Part shown: in pieces, positions 7,625-14,921 of the stretch
How positions within the stretch are numbered: the stretch's first letter is position 1
Layout: every line of letters starts with the position of its first letter
From: Pavlovales sp. CCMP2436
Taxonomy: Eukaryota; Haptophyta; Pavlovophyceae; Pavlovales
DNA length: 20,029 nt
Assembly (NCBI GenBank): GCA_026770615.1
Contig: MU632219.1
Span: 1 to 20,029 of the forward strand
Direction of reading: 5' to 3'
Notes under the pieces: generated by a model
Seen by the model: only the letters and a program-made list of their open reading frames with translations
Database searches by the model: none
What the model was told of the DNA's origin: nothing
Program-made: the position numbers and the translations under genes

Positions 7625-7782
7625 AGCACTTACCTGAATCGTATCGCTGCGCACAAGCAGACAGGGATAGCGGGATGCGACCACCAGTGCACTACGGTCT
7701 TCGCACCTCGTCGGAACTGGTTTCTAACTGGTTACCCGATTACTATATGTTGAGGGGGGGAGTGCGCTTGCGCAGCCCCCGA
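7625..7782 (+). ncRNA. U1: U1 spliceosomal snRNA (left copy)
   Basis: The 5' end carries ACTTACCTG at 7628-7636, the sequence that pairs with 5' splice sites. Stem-loop I (CTGC-GCACAA-GCAG on a CGTATC/GATAGCG stem) resembles the U1-70K loop but is shortened. Stem-loop II (GCGA..ACC-AGTGCACTAC-GGT..TCGC) displays a U1A-type loop close to the ATTGCACTCC consensus. A short stem III follows. The terminal stem IV is GGGGG..TGCG-CTTG-CGCA..CCCCC (7756-7780), as in known U1. The Sm site before stem IV (about ATATGTTG, 7744-7751) is atypical. Length is about 158 nt versus 164 in human. It overlaps a 94-codon ORF that is only a shadow. An identical copy lies on the minus strand at 19630-19787. Confidence 0.9.
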
Positions 7783-7887
7783 TAATTGAGAAAAGGCAAA
7801 GACAAATGTGATGCGCAGACACATGTACTGTGAGCATGTTGTTCCATGCGCGTGCGTGTAATGTGAACTTAGTCAGTAAATATTATG

Positions 7888-7940
7888 ATTAGTAGCTCAG
7901 CATGGTTACACAGGTGATGTCCACTCGCAGACTTGATAAC
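7888..7940 (+). repeat. Short interspersed repeat with tRNA A-box-like core
   Basis: ATTAGTAGCTCAGCATGGTT followed by ACACAGGTGATGTCCACTC recurs, in the opposite orientation, at about 11241-11298, 15679-15735 and 19384-19428. The TAGCTCAGCATGGTTA core fits a tRNA A-box shape. I see no clear B-box, so SINE identity is only a suggestion. Confidence 0.5.
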
Positions 7941-8159
7941 CCAGTATTAACTCAACGATGTAATGTTTTTCAGTGGTGGTCAAGCAGCAGGCGAAGCTGA
8001 AGACCTGCTGAAACGGCGAATTCACTTGCAAAAGTGACGTCGTTTGTAATATGTCACTTATGAACCGAAGACGATGAAAGGACTCGAGCAGAATAATTTA
8101 TAAATCTTCATCACTGCAAATCTCGGCGCCCGACCTGCCATGTCGCTCAATTATGGCAT

Positions 8160-8333
8160 ACGCGCGTCATTTTGTAACCCCACCCCCATCCCGCCCCCCC
8201 CCCCTCCACCCCCAACCCCCCCTTGTTCTCCAGTAGGGGGGGTACGTTCAACGGTATCTTAAAAAGAAAGAACGTAGGGGGGTGTTGAGGCACCCCTGCT
8301 GCGGCGAGGGGTCCGGGTCAAGAAGGCGCTGCA
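8160..8333. repeat. C-run (G4-prone) repeat with TACGTTCAACG motif
   Basis: Runs of 4-12 C at 8180-8222 are followed by TAGGGGGGGTACGTTCAACG and GTAGGGGGGTGTTGAGG. Related sequence appears inverted at 16458-16640 and, in shorter form, at about 10890-10970; G-run relatives occur at 9598-9715. The minus strand could form G-quadruplexes. Confidence 0.7.
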
Positions 8334-8389
8334 GGCGTGAAACGGCAGCGACTCGAGGCGATCTAAAATTAGATTGATTAACGTCATAA

Positions 8390-9286
8390 CCCCTATGGTG
8401 GGACGGGGCCCTATTGTGGGACACTTGCACGCGATTGAGTCTACGCGCTAACGGCTGGGAATTTTGCGACGGGAGTTAGAGCGCCGGATAGCCCACGCCC
8501 AGGCGCATCCGGCAAGCCAGCGCACACCCCTGTCTGACCTCTTGATCAGCCGTGCGAGCGCGCCGCGCGTTGCGACGAATCAAAAATTTCGGCCGTGATT
8601 TCGACGTGAATTACATTTGCGCACGAACGGGAGCGTACCCTGTGAGCAGGCGGAAACGCCAATGCCGGTGTCGTCGCAAGAGCTTGAGATTTCGCGGCTA
8701 ACTGCTTTGCCGCGCAAGTCGTCAAAAAAACAGTTTTTTCTGCAGCCGCAACCTCGGCGGCGTGATTGTGCGGCCTAGTAAAATGCAGCAAGAGAAGCTC
8801 CCTCCTCGACGCGCGCATGGGATCCAAGCTCGTCGAGTTCGAGGTCGAGTGGGATGGGTGGACGAACCCGATCGACTTCACGTGGGAGCCGGAGGTCAAC
8901 CTGCCGGGCTACGCCGACCTCGTCCGCGACTTCATCGCGGAGTGGAAGGAGGCCGACAAGGCGTGGCCCCCGCCGAGGAGGTGATGGGGGGGAGTGCTCC
9001 CCCGCTTCCGCTCGCCACCGGCTCGCTTTGGGGGCCTCCAGGCCCTCCGATGCGCGTCGGGGTCGGCTGTCCCACGATAGGGCCCGTTTTAGTTTTTTCT
9101 CTCTCTCTACCGCACTTGACATGTCTTGCAGCGGCGGGCCGGTAGCTTGTTCGGATAGACCAGGCTTCTAGGGGCACTTCAATAACACCCCTGGCTATCA
9201 CCCAGGCCATCAAGCGCCCTTGCCAGACCTCATGTAACCAGTCTGGGACCCGATATGTCCAAAAGTGTCCCACCATAGGGGTTTCG
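8390..9286. mobile_element. Candidate transposon bounded by inverted repeats around a chromodomain ORF
   Basis: ACCCCTATGGTGGGAC (8390-8405) is perfectly inverted at about 9270-9285. A second copy of the core, CCTATTGTGGGACACTT (8408-8424), matches the inverse of 9262-9278. A third inverted relative, GTCCCACGATAGGGCCC, lies near 9069-9085. The motif thus occurs as a direct pair on the left and an inverse pair on the right. The only ORF inside is the short chromodomain at 8817-8984. No transposase is visible, so it would be non-autonomous or a remnant; the boundary assignments are inference. Confidence 0.4.
8817..8984 (+). CDS. Orphan chromodomain ORF (N-terminally truncated)
   Basis: The 55-residue product starts MGSKLVEFEVEWDGW and continues with IDFTWEPEVNLPGYADLVRD. 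This fits the second half of a chromodomain: the xxVEWxG strand, the conserved TWEP(E) turn, and a C-terminal helix (YADLVRDFIAEWKEADK). The first beta strand and usual N-terminal aromatic residue are missing. An in-frame stop lies at 8763-8765. Chromodomains bind methylated histone tails and are also carried at the C-terminus of chromovirus (Ty3/gypsy) integrases. This could therefore be a host gene remnant, an exon after an unseen intron, or the tail of an integrase. Strong GC bias at third positions supports past coding. Confidence 0.5.
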   Translation: MGSKLVEFEVEWDGWTNPIDFTWEPEVNLPGYADLVRDFIAEWKEADKAWPPPRR

Positions 9287-9330
9287 ATATTAGGAATACA
9301 AGGGATCGCGGGCAATAAGAACGGCGAATT

Positions 9331-9355
9331 TGAGGCTGAGGCGTAGTTTCTTAGC
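9331..9355 (-). repeat. Isolated inverted copy of the AAGAAACT repeat
   Basis: The minus strand reads GCTAAGAAACTACGCCTCAG, continuing into AAATTCGCCGTTCTTATTGC back to about 9297. The 11518-11580 region on the plus strand shows the same order over about 60 bases. This links the lone copy to the large array at 11035-12256. Confidence 0.6.
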
Positions 9356-9597
9356 AAAATACATACGTACAATTAATAAAAATGTCTTATAATTACGATT
9401 GAGGGGCACAAAAAACGAGACTCATTTTTTTAACGTTATGGTTTCTTCATGCCCGCGACCCCCTATAACGACTCATGTAACTGACTAAGCTAGGAATTTA
9501 CCTTCGTAATGAGGCAAATTTCTGCTGGCTCAGCCGGACTGCGAGTCCGGGTCAGGATCGAGTCTGGTAAATACGACCTCTGTCATATTACCTTGAC

Positions 9598-9720
9598 AGG
9601 GGGGGGTAACTACGTTCGACGTTATTCGAAGAAAAAATTACTAGTAGGGGGGGGAGTCGTTAGACGTTACACCTCTGATCGCAAAATGGAGCGAGGGGGG
9701 GGTCGTTACGCCGCCTCGAG
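9598..9720. repeat. G-run repeats with CGTTMGACGTTA motif
   Basis: Three runs of 7-8 G (9600, 9648, 9695) are each followed by a related motif: ACGTTCGACGTTATTCG, GTCGTTAGACGTTACACC and GTCGTTACGCC. The string CCTCTGATCGCAAAATGG at about 9671 recurs at 10831, so this is the same family as 10760-10965. Frames through it are long only because G-runs lack stops. The surrounding 9290-9850 interval has no other gene-like content. Confidence 0.6.
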
Positions 9721-9854
9721 AATAATTTCAACAGAACGTGATGAGCTCGACCTGTTGCAGGCGCCATTGCTTAAAAGTGGAATTTCAGACAAGCGTGTGA
9801 AACGTTAGTTATGTGCTTAGCGTTGCAGTATGGCGGACCGGGTATCGGAGACGA

Positions 9855-9903
9855 TTGAAGCTCCGCACGCGGGGGGGAGCCCTTGCCGGGTGCGGAACTT
9901 CAA
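9855..9903. repeat. Long hairpin with G-rich loop
   Basis: TTGAAGCTCCGCAC (9855-9868) pairs with GTGCGGAACTTCAA (9890-9903), 13 of 14 positions. The 21-base loop contains seven consecutive G. It lies just left of a GC-rich, possibly coding interval. Function is unknown. Confidence 0.6.
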
Positions 9904-10039
9904 TTAGATCCTCGATTGGCCGAGCGGATCGTGAGATCGAGCTACATTACCTTCAGCACAGGAGGCGCGCACGCAGCGTCATTGCGCGCGGCCTCTGCAC
10001 GTGCAGCCGGCGGGGTGGCACGTCCTAGTACCGAGATGC

Positions 10040-10540
10040 AGCTCCCGCACTACAGCCACGCACGCGCGTGGAGGAGGCTCGCGAGGCCAACGCGCTGACC
10101 TGCCGCACGCGCGCACACAAGCTCGAGGTGCTCTTCACATCCAAGCTCGCGCACCTCGCTTACTGCTTCCTTCCGCGCGGGATGACAGATGCGAGCAGTG
10201 CAGCGCGTAAGCAAGGTGCGACGACGGCGCTGCTGGGCTCCAACTCGCGATGCGGCTGCGCTCATGGGGCTCGCCAAGCATCTGCTTGCGCGCGTCGCGG
10301 TGGTAAGGGTGGCCTTCGTCCCGCACCAGCAGACTACCGCGGAGCACGCGCTACTAGCCAATGCCGCGCCCAATTTCGGCTATTCTCGCACCGGCGAGCT
10401 GCGTGCAGGCGCACGCACGTCACCACTGGTGTCGCGGCCGCTACCAGTCACTGTCGTCGCGCCCACTCCGAGCCATCGGGCCGCAACCCGCCGGCATGTC
10501 AGAAAATCGGCAACTGGCGGTGCAACGGGTCGCTGATGTC
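10040..10540 (+). CDS. Possible coding exons, unrecognised
   Basis: Base composition here is GC-rich, like the real genes. A frame running to 10206 encodes EEAREANALTCRTRAHKLEV followed by LFTSKLAHLAYC, and ends at a good donor (GCGC then GTAAGC at 10207). Another frame around 10262-10400 encodes ALMGLAKHLLARVAVVRVAF and VPHQQTTAEHALLANA. The two could be exons of one plus-strand gene, but I cannot define the acceptor, and the opposite strand is also open. No protein family was recognised; treat it as a lead. Confidence 0.25.
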
Positions 10541-10657
10541 AACAGGTGGCTTGCGGGCAGACTTGAAAATCATCACGGGATCGACTCACCACGGCTCCAA
10601 CCCAGGGGCAGGGGCGGAGGGTTTGAGGTCTAGATTCGTATTTAGTTATTTATATTA

Positions 10658-10716
10658 CTGATAGGGATTCGTCAACCTAGCGTCTGACTTGTCTTGGAAG
10701 TTGTGCTGGTCTGATC
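10658..10716 (-). mobile_element. Diverged inverted copy of the retroelement 3' tail
   Basis: CTGATAGGGATTCGTCAACC, then GCGTCTGACTTG and TTGTGCTGGTCTGA, match the reverse complement of the tail at 17590-17660. Several substitutions make it the most decayed copy. It lies in AT-rich DNA. Confidence 0.55.
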
Positions 10717-10759
10717 TAAAAATAAATATACCTGTTATTTATTATTTAATGGAACGTAC

Positions 10760-10965
10760 AGTGAAGTGGGGTACACTCAACGTTATTTCCAACAAAAATA
10801 ATGAGGGGGGAAGGGGGGGGGTTGCTCCACCTCTGATCGCAAAATGGTACGGAGGGCCGAGGTATCTTCAACGTTTGCAGCCGCAGGCCGCGGGGTACGT
10901 TCAACGTTCCCTCACAAATGTGCCCACAGAAGGACAAGGGGTAGGGGTTACAAAATGACGCGCGT
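10760..10965. repeat. G-run/TACGTTCAACG repeats, second cluster
   Basis: GGGGTACACTCAACGTTATT (10770-10789), G-runs at 10804-10820, CCTCTGATCGCAAAATGG, and GGGGTACGTTCAACGTTCCC (10891-10910) lie here. They are followed by GAAGGACAAGGGGTAGGGG and ACAAAATGACGCGCGTAT. The last part matches 16561-16640, the right arm of the snRNA duplication, so this family is partly shared with that block. Confidence 0.6.
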
Positions 10966-11240
10966 ATCACCAGCTAGACATCAACAGGTGTGCATGAAGC
11001 CTACAGGGGGTCGCGGCAGAAAGAAACCATGCCGTTAAGAAACTGAGCCTGGGGGGTTTTTTTGCCGAAGAAACTGATCCTGCCCGAAAGCCAGTTTCTT
11101 AAGTGGCTATGAAACAGAGGGGGTCCGGGGGGTCCCTTCCCGCCAAAGAAAAAAATGATTTTCCGGGAGCCCATTCATACAGTTCGCCACCAATCTCACC
11201 TCTACCACCATCGGCCATCTCTGCTGCCAGGACTAATGTC

Positions 11241-11298
11241 GGACGTCGACGAAGTCAGTGAGTGAACACCACCTGTTGAACCATGCTGAGCCGCTAAT
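11241..11298 (-). repeat. Short interspersed repeat (A-box-like), copy 2
   Basis: GTCAGTGAGTGAACACCACC followed by TGTTGAACCATGCTGAGCCG and CTAAT matches the reverse complement of the 7888 copy and the 15679 copy. It ends in an ATATAT stretch, as at 15735. Confidence 0.55.
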
Positions 11299-11721
11299 AT
11301 ATTCGTTCAGTTCTCTCCATGCAAAAACGTAGAACTCGGATCTCGACAGGGATGTTCACTTTAGCAGTACAGTACTAGGGTGAGCATAACATTTTTATTA
11401 GTCATATACAGAACACACGGTAACAAGATACAGTTTAGTGACAGTATGTTGTAAACTGTTTTAATATTAGGCGGAGTTAAGAAACTGAGCCTGCCGCTCC
11501 GTCGACCTTAAGAAACAGCTAAGAAACTGAGCCGCAGCCCAAAATTCGCCTTTCTTATTGCCCGTGACCCCTTGTAGACCGCTCAAGACCACAACCCGCT
11601 CGCAGACCGCAACTGCTGACCCCTGGCTGGAATTTCCCTCGGAGGACCTACCGACCCCTCCCATCGGCGGCCGCACACAGGGGCTGGCTGAGGGCACACT
11701 AGGCTATGTGACAAGTTAGTT

Positions 11722-11770
11722 ATATTAATGAAGGGGGGTTCGGGCTGGCGGTGTTTCTATATGTGAGTCA
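11722..11770 (+). repeat. Dispersed repeat TTAATGTAGGGGGGTTC, copy 3
   Basis: ATATTAATGAAGGGGGGTTC followed by GGGCTGGCGGT matches the copies at 1525 and 4032 with one substitution, then diverges. It is again next to TA-rich DNA. Confidence 0.6.
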
Positions 11771-12480
11771 CATACAAGCTACAGTAATAGACGGGCATTA
11801 AGAAAGCTGGGCATTAAGAAACTGGGCCTCAATGTAGTTGGGAGAAAGTGAAGAAAATGTGCCTCAAATAGCGAGATACCTTCAGAACGAAGAAAAAATT
11901 AGCCTCCTTTTTTTGCATTTTTCTTATATTTTGAAGAGGGAATTTATAGGGGCCAACGGTTTTGCCGGGTAGAGTACTTAGTCCCTAAACCATTGTCCAA
12001 GCCTTGTCCCTCTTGCCCATGCCCTAGCCCTCGCACTGTCCCTGTCTCTGGTCCTTCATAATAACGTACGTGGGGTTGGGCCTTACCTGAGGGCGGACGT
12101 AAGGCTAGAAAATAACACCTAAAGCAATGAAGAAATAACAGACAAGAGTTCAGAAACTAAGCCTCACTGCCGGTCAGACAGAGCCAGATCAGCAATTTAG
12201 GAACTGGGCCTCGCTGCCACTGGGGGCCTAAACAACCGTAAGAAACTGGGCCTCAGTCGGATTCCCAGATTACTTAATGCCTGTCTATGATTGTATGAGC
12301 TTGAACGCGTACATATACAGGCTAATTTAGCTAATATAGCTAAACATATTAGCAACACCCGGTAGTTAAGCACCCACCGATTTTTATTATTAAATAAAAG
12401 AAGACCTTTCATCGTCGTTTCCATTGACTCACTCGCACCCGTTTCCATTAAAATAAAATTTGTTACGCTTCGACGTAGCG

Positions 12481-12760
12481 ATGGAAGAGAGAGACGAGAG
12501 AGGCCGCCTGCCGCTCTTCTACACAATCGGTGACAAGCAGATATAGTACCTGCCGTTCACGGAGGCAAAGGCGGCCAAGTGCGTTCACTGCCCCATCTGC
12601 CTCGATACGATGCTCTCGGCGCTGGCTTGCTCGACTCGCGTAATGTGTACGAGGGGCGCAAAGACAACATGACCGCAAAGGATGGGCATATCAACCGGAC
12701 GCACCCAGGCGACTAGGAGTCCTACAAGTCGCAGCAGCTGAAGAGACCTGCTCCTGATCA
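12481..12760 (+). pseudogene. BED-type zinc-finger (hAT-like transposase) relic
   Basis: From ATG at 12481 the frame reads MEERDERGRLPLFYTIGDKQ, hits TAG at 12544, then LPFTEAKAAKCVHCPICLD. In a shifted frame DNMTAKDGHINRTHPGD is followed by a stop and ESYKSQQLKRPAPDQ. The Cys pair, the H-x4-H-like GHINRTHP and the following Y..Y pattern resemble a BED finger, found at the N-terminus of hAT transposases. At least two stops and one frame change make it non-functional. An AAATAAA follows near 12806. The family assignment is tentative. Confidence 0.4.
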
Positions 12761-12832
12761 ATAACTTTAACTTGCCTATATTGTTTGTATTTACGCAATC
12801 AGGACCAAATAAATGTTATTGGGTGGGCTGCT

Positions 12833-13010
12833 GCGGCGGCGGCCGTAGGCCGCCGCCCACACCTACCACCCTGAGACCGTCAGTGTGAGGGCGCTGCGCG
12901 CCCCCACTTACACTTAGGCCACTGAGCGGCGGGGGCTCAGCCACATCCTCACTCTAACCCGGGGGGGGGCTGCGTTCCCCCCATTCTGATGCCGACCCCG
13001 GTCGGCATCA
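12833..13010. repeat. Cluster of five GC-rich hairpins
   Basis: In 180 bp there are five stem-loops. They are GGCGGCGGCC-GTA-GGCCGCCGCC (12835-12857, perfect 10 bp); an imperfect GTGTGAGGGCGC..GCGCCCCCACTTACAC (about 12879-12915); CTGAGC..GCTCAG (about 12922-12940); a G-run/C-run pair (about 12960-12982); and TGATGCCGACC-CC-GGTCGGCATCA (12987-13010, perfect 11 bp). No ORF fits. Such density is not explained by base composition alone. Confidence 0.75.
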
Positions 13011-13225
13011 AAAGGAAGAAATTCCAGCCCGCCCGAGCATAGTTCCCGGATGACACACAATCAGACGCAGCCCGAGTCCCTATAACCGTGACACAATATC
13101 ACATCGACATAGTTTAAAACATGCCACGACGAGATAAGCGCACTGAGCTCAGCAGTTGAGACATAATCAGCAAATCAAATTGCGCTAGGAGCTAGCGAGA
13201 GCTCCCGAGTGCGCACCAGCGCAGT

Positions 13226-13400
13226 TCACTGCACGACACTGGCGCGGACCACCGGCTGGCCCGTCACGGCGTCGACGATCGTTGCCTCTGAAATTGCGTC
13301 CGACATGAAATTGCCGGCCGCGTACTTGTTTCCGCTGCCCGCAAAGTACTGCGCATCATTGAGGCGCGGTTTCAGCCCATGCGCCCTAGCGTGCGCGCGA
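13226..13400 (-). CDS. Small unrecognised ORF or terminal exon
   Basis: The minus strand has an open stretch ending in TGA at 13226. It encodes HGLKPRLNDAQYFAGSGNKY then AAGNFMSDAISEATIVDAVT near the C-terminus. A possible acceptor (CACTTCAG) lies at about 13405-13412, so it may be a last exon. It lies directly downstream of the minus-strand zinc-finger gene, whose own frame stops at 13507. A weak likeness to endosulfine-type proteins was considered but the essential FDSGDY motif is absent. No function is assigned. Confidence 0.25.
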
Positions 13401-13506
13401 TGAGCCCTGCTGAAGTGGGCGAAGGTGACTGAGTGTGCATTAAGAACTATGCTGGTTGCGTTTTTTGGCACCGCACGCCTGCTGACTGGACACGTCCAAG
13501 GTACAC

Positions 13507-14807
13507 TCAACACAGCAGCCCGCCTGCGTTGGTGTGCGCCTGCTCCGCGTTAGCGCGCGCCTGCGCCGCGTCAGCGCGCGCCTCGGCGACCTCGGCGGCA
13601 GCACGCGCCAGCGCGGCTTCCGTGCGCACTCCAGCCGCGAAGAGCGTGCGCTCAAACGCCTCTACCATCACCTGCCCCGCAGCGAACGCGCACCGGCGCG
13701 TTATCTCCTCCGCCTCGGTGACGGCCGCCGCAGTCTTGCCTTCCGCCTCGGCCACCGCCGCGCGCAGCTCGCGCCCGTGCGCTTCCGTGGCCGCCTGTGC
13801 GGCGGCTTCAGCGTTCTGGCGCATCGCCTCCAGCTCGACAACGGCCGTGGCTTTGTCCTGCTCGGCCTTATCCGCCAATGCTTCGGCCGCGGCCAGCTTC
13901 GCGCGCAGCGAGAGGCCGTGTGCTCTTCCCCCACGGCCAGCCTCGCTGGCTGGGCTGCAGGCGCCGCCGCCTCCTCGGCGTTAGCCTCACCCAGCAGCTC
14001 GTGCTCTGCCTTCTCGGAGTTCGGGCGCGGCTCGACGGGTGCACTGGCCTGCAGCGCCTCTGGAGGAGGGGCCTGAGGCGCGATGCGGTGGCGTTTGCGG
14101 TGATTGCGGAGGGAGTTTGACCAGGCGGTCTCGAAATCACAGCCGGGGTGCTCGCAGCAGAGCATCTCGCCGGCACCGTGCTTGCTGCGCTTGTGATCGT
14201 CGAGGTACATGCAACCCGCGCACCTGAAGGCACAGTCGGGCTCGTCGCAATCGTACGTCTTCCGCCGCTTCTGCCCACTCATGCCCTCCTCGTCGCTGTC
14301 CGGGGCCTGCACTCCGCTCCAGTATCCGTGTCCCGCCTGCTGGTCGCTGTCGTCCGCGCGCGAAAGCAGAGGCTCGTCGTCGCTTGTGTAGAGGCAACCA
14401 TCGTGGCTGTGCTCGAGCTCGGATGTTGGCCATGCACCTCCCTGCTGCCCCTGCTCAGATGCTGCCGCCTGCGCCTTGTCGTCGACGCCCGTGTCGAGAG
14501 TTGTGGAACGCACGCCGGTCGAGACTGCGTGGCGGACGAGCCGCACCTCGTTAGCGCTCGTGCCGACGAGCATCCACTCCTCGCTGCTCGGGCCTGCAGC
14601 ACCCACGCTGCCGCTGTAGGCCTCATACCGCCGCGCCATCACCGCCACCGCGTTGTCATCGCGCTGCGTGCGGGCGTCGCCGGTGGTGAGCTCGGACAAG
14701 CTCGTGTTGGCGAGCGACAGGGGCGCAAGAGGGGACGTAGCCGCTGCCGCCAGACAGCTGCCCGTCGCCGCGCCTCCGTCTGTACCTTCAACGCCACGAA
14801 GCTGCAC
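13507..14807 (-). CDS. C2H2 zinc-finger protein with Ala-rich coiled coil, one frame change
   Basis: The frame begins at ATG 14805-14807 (MQLRGVEGTDGGAATG). The N-terminal ~180 residues are Ser/Ala/Asp-rich and likely disordered. Two C2H2 fingers follow. Finger 1 uses C187, C192, H205 and H210 (CDEPDC...HKRSKH). Finger 2 uses C218, C223, H236 and H240 (CEHPGC...HRKRH). After a Pro/Ala linker the frame changes at about 13905-13920. The second frame reads LRAKLAAAEALADKAEQDKA and continues as an Ala/Glu-rich coiled coil (EARADAAQARANAEQAHTNA) to a TGA at 13507. Together this gives about 430 residues. Paired fingers suggest nucleic-acid binding, possibly transcriptional, with dimerisation through the coiled coil. 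The frame change may be a one-base sequencing error, a very small intron or an inactivating lesion; codon-like composition on both sides favours recent origin or error. Confidence 0.72.
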
Positions 14808-14921
14808 CTGCGAGTAGGCACAGTGGCGACATAAGTGTTTCGGTTCTTTTTTTATTTTTTACAGTACAAAAACCAGTGGGTCATGGTGAACTTCTCACCC
14901 GCACATTGAAGAAAAATTTAG

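Larger units (their letters stand above)
7383..8333 (+). repeat. Left arm of a long inverted duplication (snRNA block)
   Basis: 7383-8053 matches the reverse complement of 19262-20029, and 8054-8333 matches the reverse complement of 16458-16743. The left arm is continuous, whereas the right arm is split by a LINE. The U1-containing part is almost identical between arms (two substitutions seen upstream of U1, none within it). The 8054-8333 part is clearly more diverged and differs in the length of its C-runs. The duplication continues beyond the right edge of the window, so its true left limit may lie at or before U2. Confidence 0.92.
11035..12256 (+). repeat. Dispersed array of a ~17-bp motif, TTAAGAAACTGGGCCTC
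   Basis: Copies are at about 11035, 11067, 11476, 11507, 11519, 11796, 11811, 11848, 11887, 12148, 12195 and 12238, with one inverted at 11092. The best share TAAGAAACTGRGCCTC; spacing varies from 12 to about 400 bp. Several copies continue with CACTGCC or CGCTGCC. No ORF runs through the array, and the whole 10970-12480 interval is otherwise gene-free. It could be a decayed satellite, a protein-binding array, or remnants of serial short insertions. Confidence 0.7.

Noticed and set aside
7501..7785. 94-codon ORF repeated at both ends of the window (also 19627-19911 minus)
   Set aside because: Its conservation is explained by the U1 snRNA gene and duplicated flanks. The start is arbitrary and the sequence features match U1 structure, not a protein family.
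7888..7940. Complete tRNA gene
   Set aside because: An A-box-like core is present, but no acceptor stem, anticodon arm or clear B-box could be folded.
7180..8330. Possible U4 or U6 gene next to the cluster
   Set aside because: No ACAGAGA box, no U6 intramolecular stem sequence and no U4 5' stem were found. The GCTCAGCATGG stretch only superficially resembles U6.
11035..12256. CRISPR array
   Set aside because: The motif spacing is irregular (12-400 bp), repeats are too short and diverged, there are no cas genes, and the context is eukaryotic.
13226..13400. Endosulfine/ARPP-like protein
   Set aside because: The spacing is roughly similar, but the diagnostic FDSGDY motif is missing.
13433..14834. 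Plus-strand ORFs opposite the zinc-finger gene
   Set aside because: They are shadow frames without domains; the minus strand has two clear C2H2 fingers and a coiled coil.
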